From Marinomonas rhizomae (lineage in GTDB: Bacteria; Pseudomonadota; Gammaproteobacteria; Pseudomonadales; Marinomonadaceae), in contig NZ_QNSE01000001.1 in NCBI RefSeq assembly GCF_003315485.1, forward strand, positions 310,001 to 374,000: a stretch of 64,000 nucleotides of DNA. The letters run 5' to 3'. The notes below the pieces were generated by a model that was not told the origin of the DNA, made no database searches, and saw only the letters and a program-made list of their open reading frames with translations. Below are positions 35,801-43,487 of this stretch, piece by piece (position 1 is the stretch's first letter; every line of letters starts with the position of its first letter). The position numbers and the translations under genes were made by a program.

Positions 35801-38800
35801 CATCACGGTAAACGATGGCACGGTGAACAACAGCAACAATACCACCACGGTGGTGAGTACCTCGGTTAACGATACACCGACGGATATCGCTTTGTCGGAT
35901 GCGGCATACAGCCACTCCGAAGGCTCTACTAATGTGGTTGTCGGTAGCTTCTCTTCCACAGATGCGGATACGGGTGAAAGCTTCAGTTATTCGTTAGTGG
36001 CTGGCTCGAGCGATACGGATAACGCTAAGTTTAATATTAATGGTGCGGATTTGCGTGTCACTGATCGTGCGAGTGTGCCAGCAGGAACCTATAGCATCCG
36101 AGTACAGGTCAGCGACGGTGATGCGACCTATGAAAAAGCCTTCTCCATTACTGTTTCAGACGATCAAGCACCGAGTATTTCAACCATTGTTCCTAACGAT
36201 AATGCGACTGGCGTTTCGGTAGCGGATTCTATTCAAATTGCTTTTGATGAAAATGTGCAATTGGGCAGCGCTGGCACGATCACTCTTTATGACATAACCG
36301 GCTCGGGTGCAAATAGTATTACCATTGATGTGAGCAGTCATAATGGTCAACTATCAATTGAAGATAATGTCATTACTATTAACCCTACTGATAATCTGAA
36401 AGCAACTAATCAATATGCAGTACAGCTAACTGCGGGAGCATTAGAAGACAGTGTCAATAACGCTAGTCTCGCCGTAAATGATACCACTAGCTACAACTTT
36501 ACAACTGGAACTGTAGACACAACAGCACCCACGGTTGCCATTGTCGATGTGGAAGGCCCAACACAACCTAATGCAGGTACAGTGTCTATTAACTTTAGTG
36601 AGCAAGTGACTGGTGTAGACATCACAGATTTTGTTTTGACTAAAGATGGTAACTCAGTCGATCTTACTGGGCTGTCTGTGGTGGGTAGTGGCAGCGTTTA
36701 TAGTATTGATTTATCGAGTGTGACAACCGCTGGTGGAACTTATGTCCTAACATTGGCGACGTCCAATATTACCGACAGTTCAGGTAATGCTTTGGCTACT
36801 GGCGACAGTGATACTTTTGTTATTGATACAACCGCACCAACGGGCGTTGCCATTGTTCGTGCTGGAGCTGAAACCACCAATGGTAATGCAGCCACTTTTA
36901 CTGCTGTATTTAGCGAAGCGGTGAGCGGTGTTGATGCCACGGACTTCACTTTGACGGGGACAGCAACCGGTGGCACGATCAGCTCCGTCACTCAAGTATC
37001 GGATTCGGTTTACACCGTCTCTGTCACTGGATTAAGTGGTGATGGCACTGTGGGTGTGGATTTAAACAGCACAGATACAGGAATTACCGATACCGCTAGC
37101 AATGCCATTAGTGGCGGTAAAGTGGGACAACAGATTACTCGTGATACGGCGGGGCCATCTGTGTTATCTGTCAACCGTGATGGCGCAGAAGTCACCACGG
37201 CAGACACGACAACCTTTACGGTTAACTTTAGCGAAGCTGTTTCTGGTGTTGATGTCAGCGACTTTAGTTTATTTGGTGGCGCGTCGGGCACTGTGGCTTC
37301 CATATCCGGTTCTGGTGCGACTTACCAGGTGACTGTGAACAATATCAGCGGCGATGGTAGTCTTCGTCTTGATCTTAATTCTTCAGGAACTGGCATTGCT
37401 GATCTAACCGCAAACGCCATTGCTAGTGGTTTCACTGGTGGTGATAGTGTGACCATTGATAATACGGCACCCACCATTACGGCGTCTCAAAGCGTTAATC
37501 TTGATGAAGGTATGGTAACGGGTACCGTCATCGGTCAAGTTAAAGCCTCCGATAGCAATGGTGTGAGCCAGTTTGCCATTCAGTCGGGTAACGATGCAGG
37601 GTACTTCGCTATTGATAACAACGGCGTATTGACCTTGACCAGTGCGGGGGCAGCGGCTATCGACTATGAAACAGCCACTTCCTACACATTAAATATCGTC
37701 GCTACAGATATTGTCGGTCAAGCATCCAGTGCAGTAGGTGTAACGATTGCTGTGCAAGATATTAACGATAATGCGCCAGTCATTAGCTCTTCATCTACAG
37801 CAAGCGTAGCTGAAAATACTGCCATAAGTGCTGTGGTTTATGATGCAAATGCCACTGATGCAGATAGTTCTACAACCTTTAATACACTAACTTATTCTTT
37901 AAAAGCAACCGCTGATCATAGCGCTTTCACCATTGATGCATCTACGGGTGAAGTGACGCTAAAAGCAGCGGCAGATTACGAAACCAAATCAGCTTATGAC
38001 TTCACCGTCATTGCCAGCGATGGTATGCGTAGCACTGAAAAAGACGTGACTTTGTCGATTACAGACATCAACGACAACACACCAGTGATGACCTCTGGCG
38101 CAACGGGCAGCGTAGATGAAAATGCCGATACCTCGACCGTGATTTACACGGCAACCGGTACGGATGCGGATGGTACCGCGACCAACAATACCTTGGTGTA
38201 TAGTCTAACTGGCACCGATGCAGCGTTGTTAGACATCAACGCCAGCACTGGTGTGGTGACCCTCAAAGCGTCTGCGGATTATGAAACCAAAGCCAGCTAC
38301 CGCTTCAACGTGGTGGCCACCGATAATGGAGCCGGTAACTATAATTCGGGTAGCTTAAGTAGCACACAAGCGGTCACGGTGAGTGTTAACGATTTGAACG
38401 ACAACACACCAGTGATGACGTCAGCTGCGACGGGCAGCGTAGATGAAAATGCCGACACCAGTACGGTGATTTACACGGCAACTGGTACGGATGCGGATGG
38501 TACCGCGACCAACAATACCTTGGTGTATAGTCTAACTGGCACCGATGCGGCGTTGTTAGACATCAACGCCAGCACTGGTGTGGTGACCCTCAAAGCGTCT
38601 GCGGATTATGAAACCAAAGCCAGCTACCGCTTCAACGTTGTGGCGACAGATAACGGCGCGGGTAATTTCAACTCAGGTAGTTTAAGTACCACACAAGCGG
38701 TCACGGTGAGCGTTAACGACCTGAACGACAACACACCTGCGATCACCTCCGGTGCGACGGGCAATGTCGATGAAAATGCGGATACATCAACGGTCATCTA

Positions 38801-41800
38801 TACCGCCACAGGCACCGATGCTGACGGCACGGCAGCGAACAACACCTTGCGTTACAGCCTAACGGGTGATGATGCGGCGTTGTTAGACATCAACGCCAGC
38901 ACTGGTGTGGTGACCCTCAAAGCGTCTGCGGATTATGAAACCAAGGCCAGCTACCGCTTCAACGTGGTGGCCACCGATAATGGAGCCGGTAACTATAATT
39001 CGGGTAGCTTAAGTAGCACACAAGCGGTCACGGTGAGTGTTAACGATCTGAACGACAACACACCAGTGATGACGTCAGGTGCGACGGGCAGCGTAGATGA
39101 AAATGCCGACACCAGTACGGTGATTTACACGGCAACTGGTACGGATGCGGATGGTACCGCGACCAACAATACCTTGGTGTATAGTCTAACCGGAACCGAT
39201 GCGGCGTTGTTAGACATCAACGCCAGCACCGGTGTGGTGACCCTCAAAGCCTCTGCGGATTATGAAACCAAAACCAGCTACCGCTTCAACGTGGTGGCGA
39301 CAGATAACGGCGCGGGTAACGTCAATTCGGGTAGTTTGAGTACCACGCAAGCGGTGATTGTTAGCGTTAATGACCTTAATGACAACACACCAGTGATTAC
39401 GTCAGGTGCGACGGGCAGCGTGGATGAAAATGCCGACACCTCGACCGTGGTTTACACGGCAACCGGTACGGATGCGGATGGTACCGCGACCAACAATACC
39501 TTGGTGTATAGTCTAACTGGCACCGATGCGGCGTTGTTAGACATCAACGCCAGCACTGGTGTGGTGACCCTCAAAGCCTCTGCGGATTATGAAACCAAAA
39601 CCAGCTACCGCTTTAATGTGGTGGCCACCGATAACGGTGCCGGTAACTATAATTCGGGTAGCTTAAGTACCACACAAGCGGTCACGGTGAGCGTTAACGA
39701 CCTGAACGACAACACACCAATGATGACCTCTGGCGCAACGGGCAGCGTAGATGAAAATGCCGACATCAGTACGGTGATTTACACGGCAACTGGTACGGAT
39801 GCCGATGGCACGGCAGTGAACAACACCTTGCGTTACAGCCTAACGGGTGATGATGCGGCGTTGTTAGACATCAACGCCACCACCGGTGTGGTGACCCTCA
39901 AAGCGTCTGCGGATTATGAAACCAAAGCCAGCTACCGCTTCAACGTTGTGGCGACAGATAACGGCGCGGGTAATTTCAACTCAGGTAGTTTGAGTACCAC
40001 GCAAGCGGTGATCGTTAGCGTTAATGATCTTAATGACAACACACCAGTGATTACGTCAAGTGCGACGGGCAATGTCGATGAAAATGCAGATACATCAACG
40101 GTCATCTATACCGCCACAGGCACCGATGCTGACGGCACGGCAACCAACAACACCTTGCGTTACAGTCTAACGGGTGATGATGCGGCGCTATTGGATATCG
40201 ACTCAATCAGCGGTGTCGTGACGTTGAAGGTCTCCGCTGATTATGAAACCAAAGACAGCTATAGCTTCAATGTGGTGGCGACAGATAACGGCGCGGGTAA
40301 TTTCAACTCAGGTAGTTTGAGTACCACGCAAGCGGTGATTGTTAGCGTTAATGACCTTAATGACAACACACCAGTGATTACGTCAAGTGCGACGGGCAGC
40401 GTGGATGAAAATGCCGACACCTCGACCGTGATTTACACGGCAACCGGTACGGATGCGGATGGTACCGCGACCAACAATACCTTGGTGTATAGTCTAACCG
40501 GAACCGATGCGGCGTTGTTAGACATCAACGCCACCACCGGTGTGGTGACCCTCAAAGCGTCTGCAGATTATGAAACTAAAGCCAGCTACCGCTTCAACGT
40601 GGTGGCGACGGACAATGGCGCGGGTAATTTCAACTCGGGTAGTTTGAGTGCCACGCAAGCGGTGATCGTTAGTGTTAATGATCTTAATGACAGTGCACCG
40701 ACGGTGGTTGCAGGGGCTGCGACAGAAACTCTAGTGGAAGCCGGTGGTGTAAATAATGCAGCAGCTGGTGCTAATAGTTCCTCTATTACGCTCACTAAAG
40801 GAGATGTTGATACGGTTGGTAGCGTTAGTTATGACGCTACGTATTTAATTAATAATGGCTGGACTAATTCAGAGGATGGAAAGACTTATTCAAGAATCGG
40901 CACTTATGGTACAGCGACATTAACAGTATCGACTGATGTGGTGAGCTATGTCCTGAACAACAACGATAGTGACACTCAATCTTTGGTGGTAGGGCAGTCC
41001 GTTACTGATAGTTTTATGATTCAAGTTACGGACGGTAATGCGACTCAGAGCACTAGTGCTGTATTTAATATAACTGGGGCGAATGATGCGCCGATGGTAG
41101 AGGCTACAGCGGCAGCTATGTCAGGTACCGCTGGGCTGGTGTTTACCCCAGTCACTTTACCAGCTGACTTATTTGCTGACGTTGATGACGGACAAACAGG
41201 TCAGTTGGTTTGGAGCGTGGAGAATTTACCGACAGGACTTGTGTTCGATGCAGTGACTCATACGATTTCAGGTACGCCTCAAGGCGGTTTTGAAGGTATA
41301 AATACATTGCAAATCGTAGCGACTGATCCTGATGGCGGTCAAGTTAAGACTTCTGTCACTTTGACGTTGAGACCATCTCCAGTTTCTCCACCAGTTGAAG
41401 CAAGTCCTGAGGCAACGGAACAGGTGCAACCTTTGGGTGAACAGGCCGATACCACTGAGTCAGATATTGATCTTAATGTTGAATCGCTACCTTCAGGCCT
41501 TATAGATTCAGGTGCTGGCGTCAGTGGCTTTGCTGGGGAATCGGCTGATGAAGTTCAATTGGTTGATGTTGCAGCACCTGTTGACAGTGCTGTTAGTGCC
41601 GCTCCATCCCCGGTAGCAGAAAGTAATGGTCAAGGGACTCCTAATGGTACGATAGTATCTGAATCACGAGTGTCTGTTGATGTTGGGGCTAATGGTCAGG
41701 TTCGGGTAACAGAAGGCGTTGGTCAATTATCTAATAGCACTGGTTTGACGGTTGCCAGTATGGTTAGCCGGGCTGATAGCGTGTCTATTTCCTTAGCCGA

Positions 41801-42143
41801 TACGGGAACCTCTGCAAGCTACAGTGCTACGTTAGCGGATGGATCGAGTTTACCAACTTGGGTCAAAGTGAACCCAACCACAGGTGAAGTCTCTATGACG
41901 CCACCATCTGGGCAAGGTAAAATCACACTCAAAATTAATGCTACAGACGCAGACGGTAATATTCGTGTGTTAGAGGTTGAAGTGGACCTTAATCAGTTGC
42001 CTTCCTCTGTTGAGGAAGAGCCTGTAGAGCCAGCGGCTCAAGCTAATGGTGCTATCTTTGTACCGTTGGATGAGCAGTTAGCTGTTGCAGGTGAGCAGTT
42101 TGACGATTATGGAAATGATTTAATGAAGTTATTAGTGTCGTAA
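29808..42143 (+). CDS. Giant LEPR-XLL/DUF4347/Ig/cadherin-repeat surface protein
   Basis: The protein has 4,111 residues. A lysine-rich start (residues 1-27) is followed by the LEPR-XLL motif ITALEPRLLLDGAA (near residue 34). DUF4347 domains lie at about 90-240 and 1490-1655, each with a HG and LYGC motif (H147/C190 and H1548/C1591). Between and after them are many Ig-like domains (for example VTFDEAVANVSADDFEISG). Two diverged cadherin repeats precede eight near-identical 109-residue cadherin repeats (about residues 2756-3628). The C-terminus has a putative-Ig domain, a proline/glutamate-rich linker, and a short end, NDLMKLLVS. No RTX nonapeptides were seen. AAGAGG 8 bases before the ATG decides the start over GTG 29799. 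It is probably a secreted or surface adhesin, exported by the neighbouring genes. Confidence 0.93.
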   Translation: MKKQYSNKSTKKTTSSSPVNKKQARKALITALEPRLLLDGAAVATAVDVLTDSQLHDAFQMDVNQQDSDTSFVIAPTEVRAVDPSQNNGKKEVIFIEDNVSDYQTLIDAANTGIEIVILDSTQDGLAQMALWAETHTDFDAIHLISHGAEGSLNLGGLHLDSTAISGRSADLAKLGSALNKEGDLLLYGCEVASGEGQDFIVALAKATQADVAASDDLTGSAELGGDWELEVKEGAIESSSLSIYEFNKILPTITFDTVTQNGNYAVNVSEQGVEVSVTTENANNIFAQANASVGGASGNLIGDTQGDGLTKVIFTFDTTVDITSIQYIETSNFSSGTYVFTNTTSGSSESVAINASDSTDINGIHGQLATLNLTNVDTMEVTYSGGVFAPAFDNLIFTPSVSNTTPTLSGTPTDITVTEDTASNVDLSAVTFADSDGDSLTATLTASAGTLAASSGGSVTVSGSGTGTLTLSGTAANINTYLDTASNVQYTGASNASGGDAATLSIKANDGTTDSSVATVNIDITAVNDIPVINNLSDGTPSTTLNISEYIDVQGDIAGVVDVDGGDFNGGYLLIEQTSGTANGSFLSDLDDITFKFGTTESSANGTPSGGDTVWYSDGGPFVAMGTVDNSLTGQNGANLRIDLNTSNAKPNSVGDFLGYIKYSASTEGDRSFSVTVNDGDGGTSTAASFTMQVIDNIAPTVVSIDRQTPSNEITNADSLVWRVTFSEAVANIDSADFAVSGTTGTVTNVTSAGGNAYDVTVSGGNLVSYNGNVTLSFAGGQNITDSANTPNALTTTTPTGTNNANYTLDNTVSAPTIDLSSGSDSGSSNSDNITSDTTPTVTGTAEAGATVALYDTDGTTSLGLATADGSGNWSITSSALSTGSHTLTTKATDAAGNVSVASSGLTITVDDTAPTLSSSNPADEAVSVAPSGDITLTFSEDIAKGYDEITLINITTGATVDTFDVLNGGNLTYSGNTVTLNPTSDLDEATTYAIRIDGNAVRDTAGNTYAGISDNTTLNFTTGVTDSAAPTFLSIQRADNNTITGSTTSFTLAFNEAVNVEAGDFELNTGGSVAGTIGTITGSGTNTITVNVTGISGIGTLGLNLKSGHAVTDLAGNALATAEPSDDEVYTVDTVAPTLISINCVDSETTNADSVQFMAVFSENVTGLSADDFELTGTVTSGASISTVTGTGNGYVITVSGVSGDGALGVKLKSAATMTDSAGNALTATTASAVTERYTIDNTAPIATAIITTNTALSTADTVTFDVTFDEAVANVSADDFEISGDVTGTITGITGSGSSYTVTVDSISGDGALGLNFKSGQNITDAAGNALAGTEPTTDESYTIDNTLPTVTSISRGMVNQVEANTATDVVFTVVMSETVTGIETSDFAVTGNATNTGVSSVSSSDGKVFKVTVAGVNGTIGQTLGLSFTGSADDVLSQASTAQFTSGDSYTIAGTLLNEGAMTQAQLDALVDLNREGTLLEQSVDGAKEVVIVDSRVPGLVDLTKESNPNADVWLLDGSRSATEQITEILSNYSDLDALHILSHGGVGEIYLGAETISGSSITENSDVYAAWGNALSDSGDILLYGCNVAQGDTGIGFINQLAQVTGADIAASDDLTGSAVLGGDWVLERSSGEITNDTLSIAGAELVLANQTMTFSSGASHAGFTFSGLSGGTGEIWLPNMNTTPGRITVDSGTFSLVSFQTAQWQGAENYIVSSNLGQSQNYSGSGTVTLNWSGISWIEFRSASNGGDADSIKNLVFNVPAADTTAPTFDSTPAASNIADTTLDLATDINEAGKVYYVVVADGAQAPTAAQVKAGVSYGDNNGRGATVVTSGNATVSSGDFSNTFNVTGLTASTSYDIYVVAEDDEGTPNLQSSVTKVDATTIAPANQAPIISDAVANQTVDDNATVSPFNAITLADVDGDNVSVTVALDTAAKGVFTAASLTSSGFTNAGSGSYTLSSTSLASAQAALRALVFDATDNRVAVNSTETTTFTITVNDGTVNNSNNTTTVVSTSVNDTPTDIALSDAAYSHSEGSTNVVVGSFSSTDADTGESFSYSLVAGSSDTDNAKFNINGADLRVTDRASVPAGTYSIRVQVSDGDATYEKAFSITVSDDQAPSISTIVPNDNATGVSVADSIQIAFDENVQLGSAGTITLYDITGSGANSITIDVSSHNGQLSIEDNVITINPTDNLKATNQYAVQLTAGALEDSVNNASLAVNDTTSYNFTTGTVDTTAPTVAIVDVEGPTQPNAGTVSINFSEQVTGVDITDFVLTKDGNSVDLTGLSVVGSGSVYSIDLSSVTTAGGTYVLTLATSNITDSSGNALATGDSDTFVIDTTAPTGVAIVRAGAETTNGNAATFTAVFSEAVSGVDATDFTLTGTATGGTISSVTQVSDSVYTVSVTGLSGDGTVGVDLNSTDTGITDTASNAISGGKVGQQITRDTAGPSVLSVNRDGAEVTTADTTTFTVNFSEAVSGVDVSDFSLFGGASGTVASISGSGATYQVTVNNISGDGSLRLDLNSSGTGIADLTANAIASGFTGGDSVTIDNTAPTITASQSVNLDEGMVTGTVIGQVKASDSNGVSQFAIQSGNDAGYFAIDNNGVLTLTSAGAAAIDYETATSYTLNIVATDIVGQASSAVGVTIAVQDINDNAPVISSSSTASVAENTAISAVVYDANATDADSSTTFNTLTYSLKATADHSAFTIDASTGEVTLKAAADYETKSAYDFTVIASDGMRSTEKDVTLSITDINDNTPVMTSGATGSVDENADTSTVIYTATGTDADGTATNNTLVYSLTGTDAALLDINASTGVVTLKASADYETKASYRFNVVATDNGAGNYNSGSLSSTQAVTVSVNDLNDNTPVMTSAATGSVDENADTSTVIYTATGTDADGTATNNTLVYSLTGTDAALLDINASTGVVTLKASADYETKASYRFNVVATDNGAGNFNSGSLSTTQAVTVSVNDLNDNTPAITSGATGNVDENADTSTVIYTATGTDADGTAANNTLRYSLTGDDAALLDINASTGVVTLKASADYETKASYRFNVVATDNGAGNYNSGSLSSTQAVTVSVNDLNDNTPVMTSGATGSVDENADTSTVIYTATGTDADGTATNNTLVYSLTGTDAALLDINASTGVVTLKASADYETKTSYRFNVVATDNGAGNVNSGSLSTTQAVIVSVNDLNDNTPVITSGATGSVDENADTSTVVYTATGTDADGTATNNTLVYSLTGTDAALLDINASTGVVTLKASADYETKTSYRFNVVATDNGAGNYNSGSLSTTQAVTVSVNDLNDNTPMMTSGATGSVDENADISTVIYTATGTDADGTAVNNTLRYSLTGDDAALLDINATTGVVTLKASADYETKASYRFNVVATDNGAGNFNSGSLSTTQAVIVSVNDLNDNTPVITSSATGNVDENADTSTVIYTATGTDADGTATNNTLRYSLTGDDAALLDIDSISGVVTLKVSADYETKDSYSFNVVATDNGAGNFNSGSLSTTQAVIVSVNDLNDNTPVITSSATGSVDENADTSTVIYTATGTDADGTATNNTLVYSLTGTDAALLDINATTGVVTLKASADYETKASYRFNVVATDNGAGNFNSGSLSATQAVIVSVNDLNDSAPTVVAGAATETLVEAGGVNNAAAGANSSSITLTKGDVDTVGSVSYDATYLINNGWTNSEDGKTYSRIGTYGTATLTVSTDVVSYVLNNNDSDTQSLVVGQSVTDSFMIQVTDGNATQSTSAVFNITGANDAPMVEATAAAMSGTAGLVFTPVTLPADLFADVDDGQTGQLVWSVENLPTGLVFDAVTHTISGTPQGGFEGINTLQIVATDPDGGQVKTSVTLTLRPSPVSPPVEASPEATEQVQPLGEQADTTESDIDLNVESLPSGLIDSGAGVSGFAGESADEVQLVDVAAPVDSAVSAAPSPVAESNGQGTPNGTIVSESRVSVDVGANGQVRVTEGVGQLSNSTGLTVASMVSRADSVSISLADTGTSASYSATLADGSSLPTWVKVNPTTGEVSMTPPSGQGKITLKINATDADGNIRVLEVEVDLNQLPSSVEEEPVEPAAQANGAIFVPLDEQLAVAGEQFDDYGNDLMKLLVS
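38074..40690 (+). repeat. Eight 327-bp near-identical tandem cadherin repeats within the giant gene
   Basis: Repeat starts (ACAACACACC...) recur every 327 bases, seen at 38074, 38401 and 38728 and continuing for eight units to about 40690. Each unit encodes 109 residues with DENAD, DADGT, DYETK and DLNDN motifs, the calcium-binding signature of cadherins. Long runs are identical at the DNA level between units, so repeat number can change by recombination and short-read assembly may collapse them. Confidence 0.93.
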
Positions 42144-42146
42144 TTT

Positions 42147-43487
42147 ATGTCTACTGATCAATCTGTTGCACAACTGTTTCAAATAGAGCAGCAGGTTCGT
42201 CGTTGTGAAACCTTGACGGACCTCAGCTTTATTCTAGTGAATTTAACGCGATCTTTAGTGCCTTACCAGCAAGCCATGCTTTTGGTTGGTAATGAGTTGG
42301 AGAAATTGAAATTAAAAGCGGTGAGCGATCTTTCTCTTGTTGATCGATCCACCCCTTTTAGTGCTTGGCTTGAGCAGGTTTCTAATTTTCTAAGTGCTTC
42401 AGAGGCTGGTGATAAAGCACATACTGTAGATACGAAAAACTGGCCCGCTGAGTTGCTTAACGATCTTAGTGAGTTCTCTCCGCCTTATATGTTGTGGCTG
42501 CCTTTGTTAATTCCGGCTAAACCTACTCAACGTGTAGGTGTACTTTTATTGGCGAAATCCAAACCTTGGACGGAAAAAGAAATAGGGCTATTGCAACACC
42601 TTGCATCGAGTTACGCTCATGCGATGCAGATGTTTACCCATCGTTCTGGTTGGCGAACATGGTTAAATGGCTTAAATTCTAGAAAAGTGAGGCTTGGCGT
42701 CCTTGTTGCTGTTGTTTCATTGGGTTTTGTGCCTGTACGGCTGACCGTTCTGGCACCGGCAGAAATTATTGCGAAAGAATCCCTTTTGGTGACGTCTGCG
42801 ATTGCTGGTGCGGTTCGTGAGGTGTTAGTGAAGCCTGGTGATCAAGTAGCCATTGATCAGCCTCTCGTTCAAATGGATAGGACTGAATTTCAAGGTGCTT
42901 TTGATGTTGCTCAGAGAGAGCTAGAAAGAACACAGGCGGAATTAAGAACCGCTGAACAGGCTGGTTATGTGGACCGTAGAAAAAAATCAGAGTTGGCTGA
43001 GCTGGAATCTCAAGTCGAATTGAAGACCATTGAACGAGATTATTTGAAAACTAAACTGTCTCGCACTCAAATTCTTGCGAACAAGTCGGGTATTGCGATA
43101 CTGGATGACCCTGAAAAATGGAAGGGGCGTCCGGTTGTCGTGGGAGAGCGTATTTTATCCATAGCAGACCCATCGAAAGTGCAGTTGCAAATAATGCTCC
43201 CTGTTGCCGATGCTATTTCTTTAACGAATGGTAATGATGTCACTGTCTATCTAGATACTGACCCTTTAAACCCTATTGCCTTTAGTCTGGATTATTCTTC
43301 TTTTGAGCCGAGTTTAACGCCTGATCAAGTGATTGCGTATCGAATTATCGCCGATATACAACAAGATGTTTTACCTCCTCGTATTGGCTTGCGTGGTACG
43401 GCAAAACTGTATGGTGAAAAAGTTTCTTTGGCTTATTATTTATTGCGTCGCCCCATTACTTTCGTTCGTCAGCATTTAGGTATTTAA
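42147..43487 (+). CDS. GAF domain-HlyD fusion adaptor protein
   Basis: The N-terminal half (about residues 15-165) resembles a GAF domain (LTDLSFILVNLTRSLVPYQQAML...LPLLIPAK...GVLLLAKSKPWTEKEIGLLQHLA). A single membrane segment at about residues 182-200 follows, and then a HlyD-type periplasmic adaptor with a lipoyl half (AIAGAVREVLVKPGDQVAIDQ), a coiled coil (about residues 250-300) and a beta-barrel. A cytoplasmic GAF sensor fused to an export adaptor is unusual and suggests regulated assembly. It starts 3 bases after the giant gene's stop and ends directly before the M50 gene, so the genes are tightly coupled. Confidence 0.85.
   Translation: MSTDQSVAQLFQIEQQVRRCETLTDLSFILVNLTRSLVPYQQAMLLVGNELEKLKLKAVSDLSLVDRSTPFSAWLEQVSNFLSASEAGDKAHTVDTKNWPAELLNDLSEFSPPYMLWLPLLIPAKPTQRVGVLLLAKSKPWTEKEIGLLQHLASSYAHAMQMFTHRSGWRTWLNGLNSRKVRLGVLVAVVSLGFVPVRLTVLAPAEIIAKESLLVTSAIAGAVREVLVKPGDQVAIDQPLVQMDRTEFQGAFDVAQRELERTQAELRTAEQAGYVDRRKKSELAELESQVELKTIERDYLKTKLSRTQILANKSGIAILDDPEKWKGRPVVVGERILSIADPSKVQLQIMLPVADAISLTNGNDVTVYLDTDPLNPIAFSLDYSSFEPSLTPDQVIAYRIIADIQQDVLPPRIGLRGTAKLYGEKVSLAYYLLRRPITFVRQHLGI

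Noticed and set aside
38074-40690. Regular repeats that could be read as a CRISPR or satellite array
   Set aside because: The 327-bp period is in frame and encodes cadherin domains; there are no short palindromic repeats or unique spacers and no cas genes.
30956-40795. Many long open frames on the minus strand opposite the giant gene
   Set aside because: They are shadows of the repetitive, threonine/alanine/aspartate-rich coding strand. They lack ribosome-binding sites and known domains.
29808-42143. RTX toxin or RTX adhesin
   Set aside because: No GGxGxD nonapeptide repeats were seen, and the LEPR-XLL and DUF4347 features point to a different class of giant surface protein.
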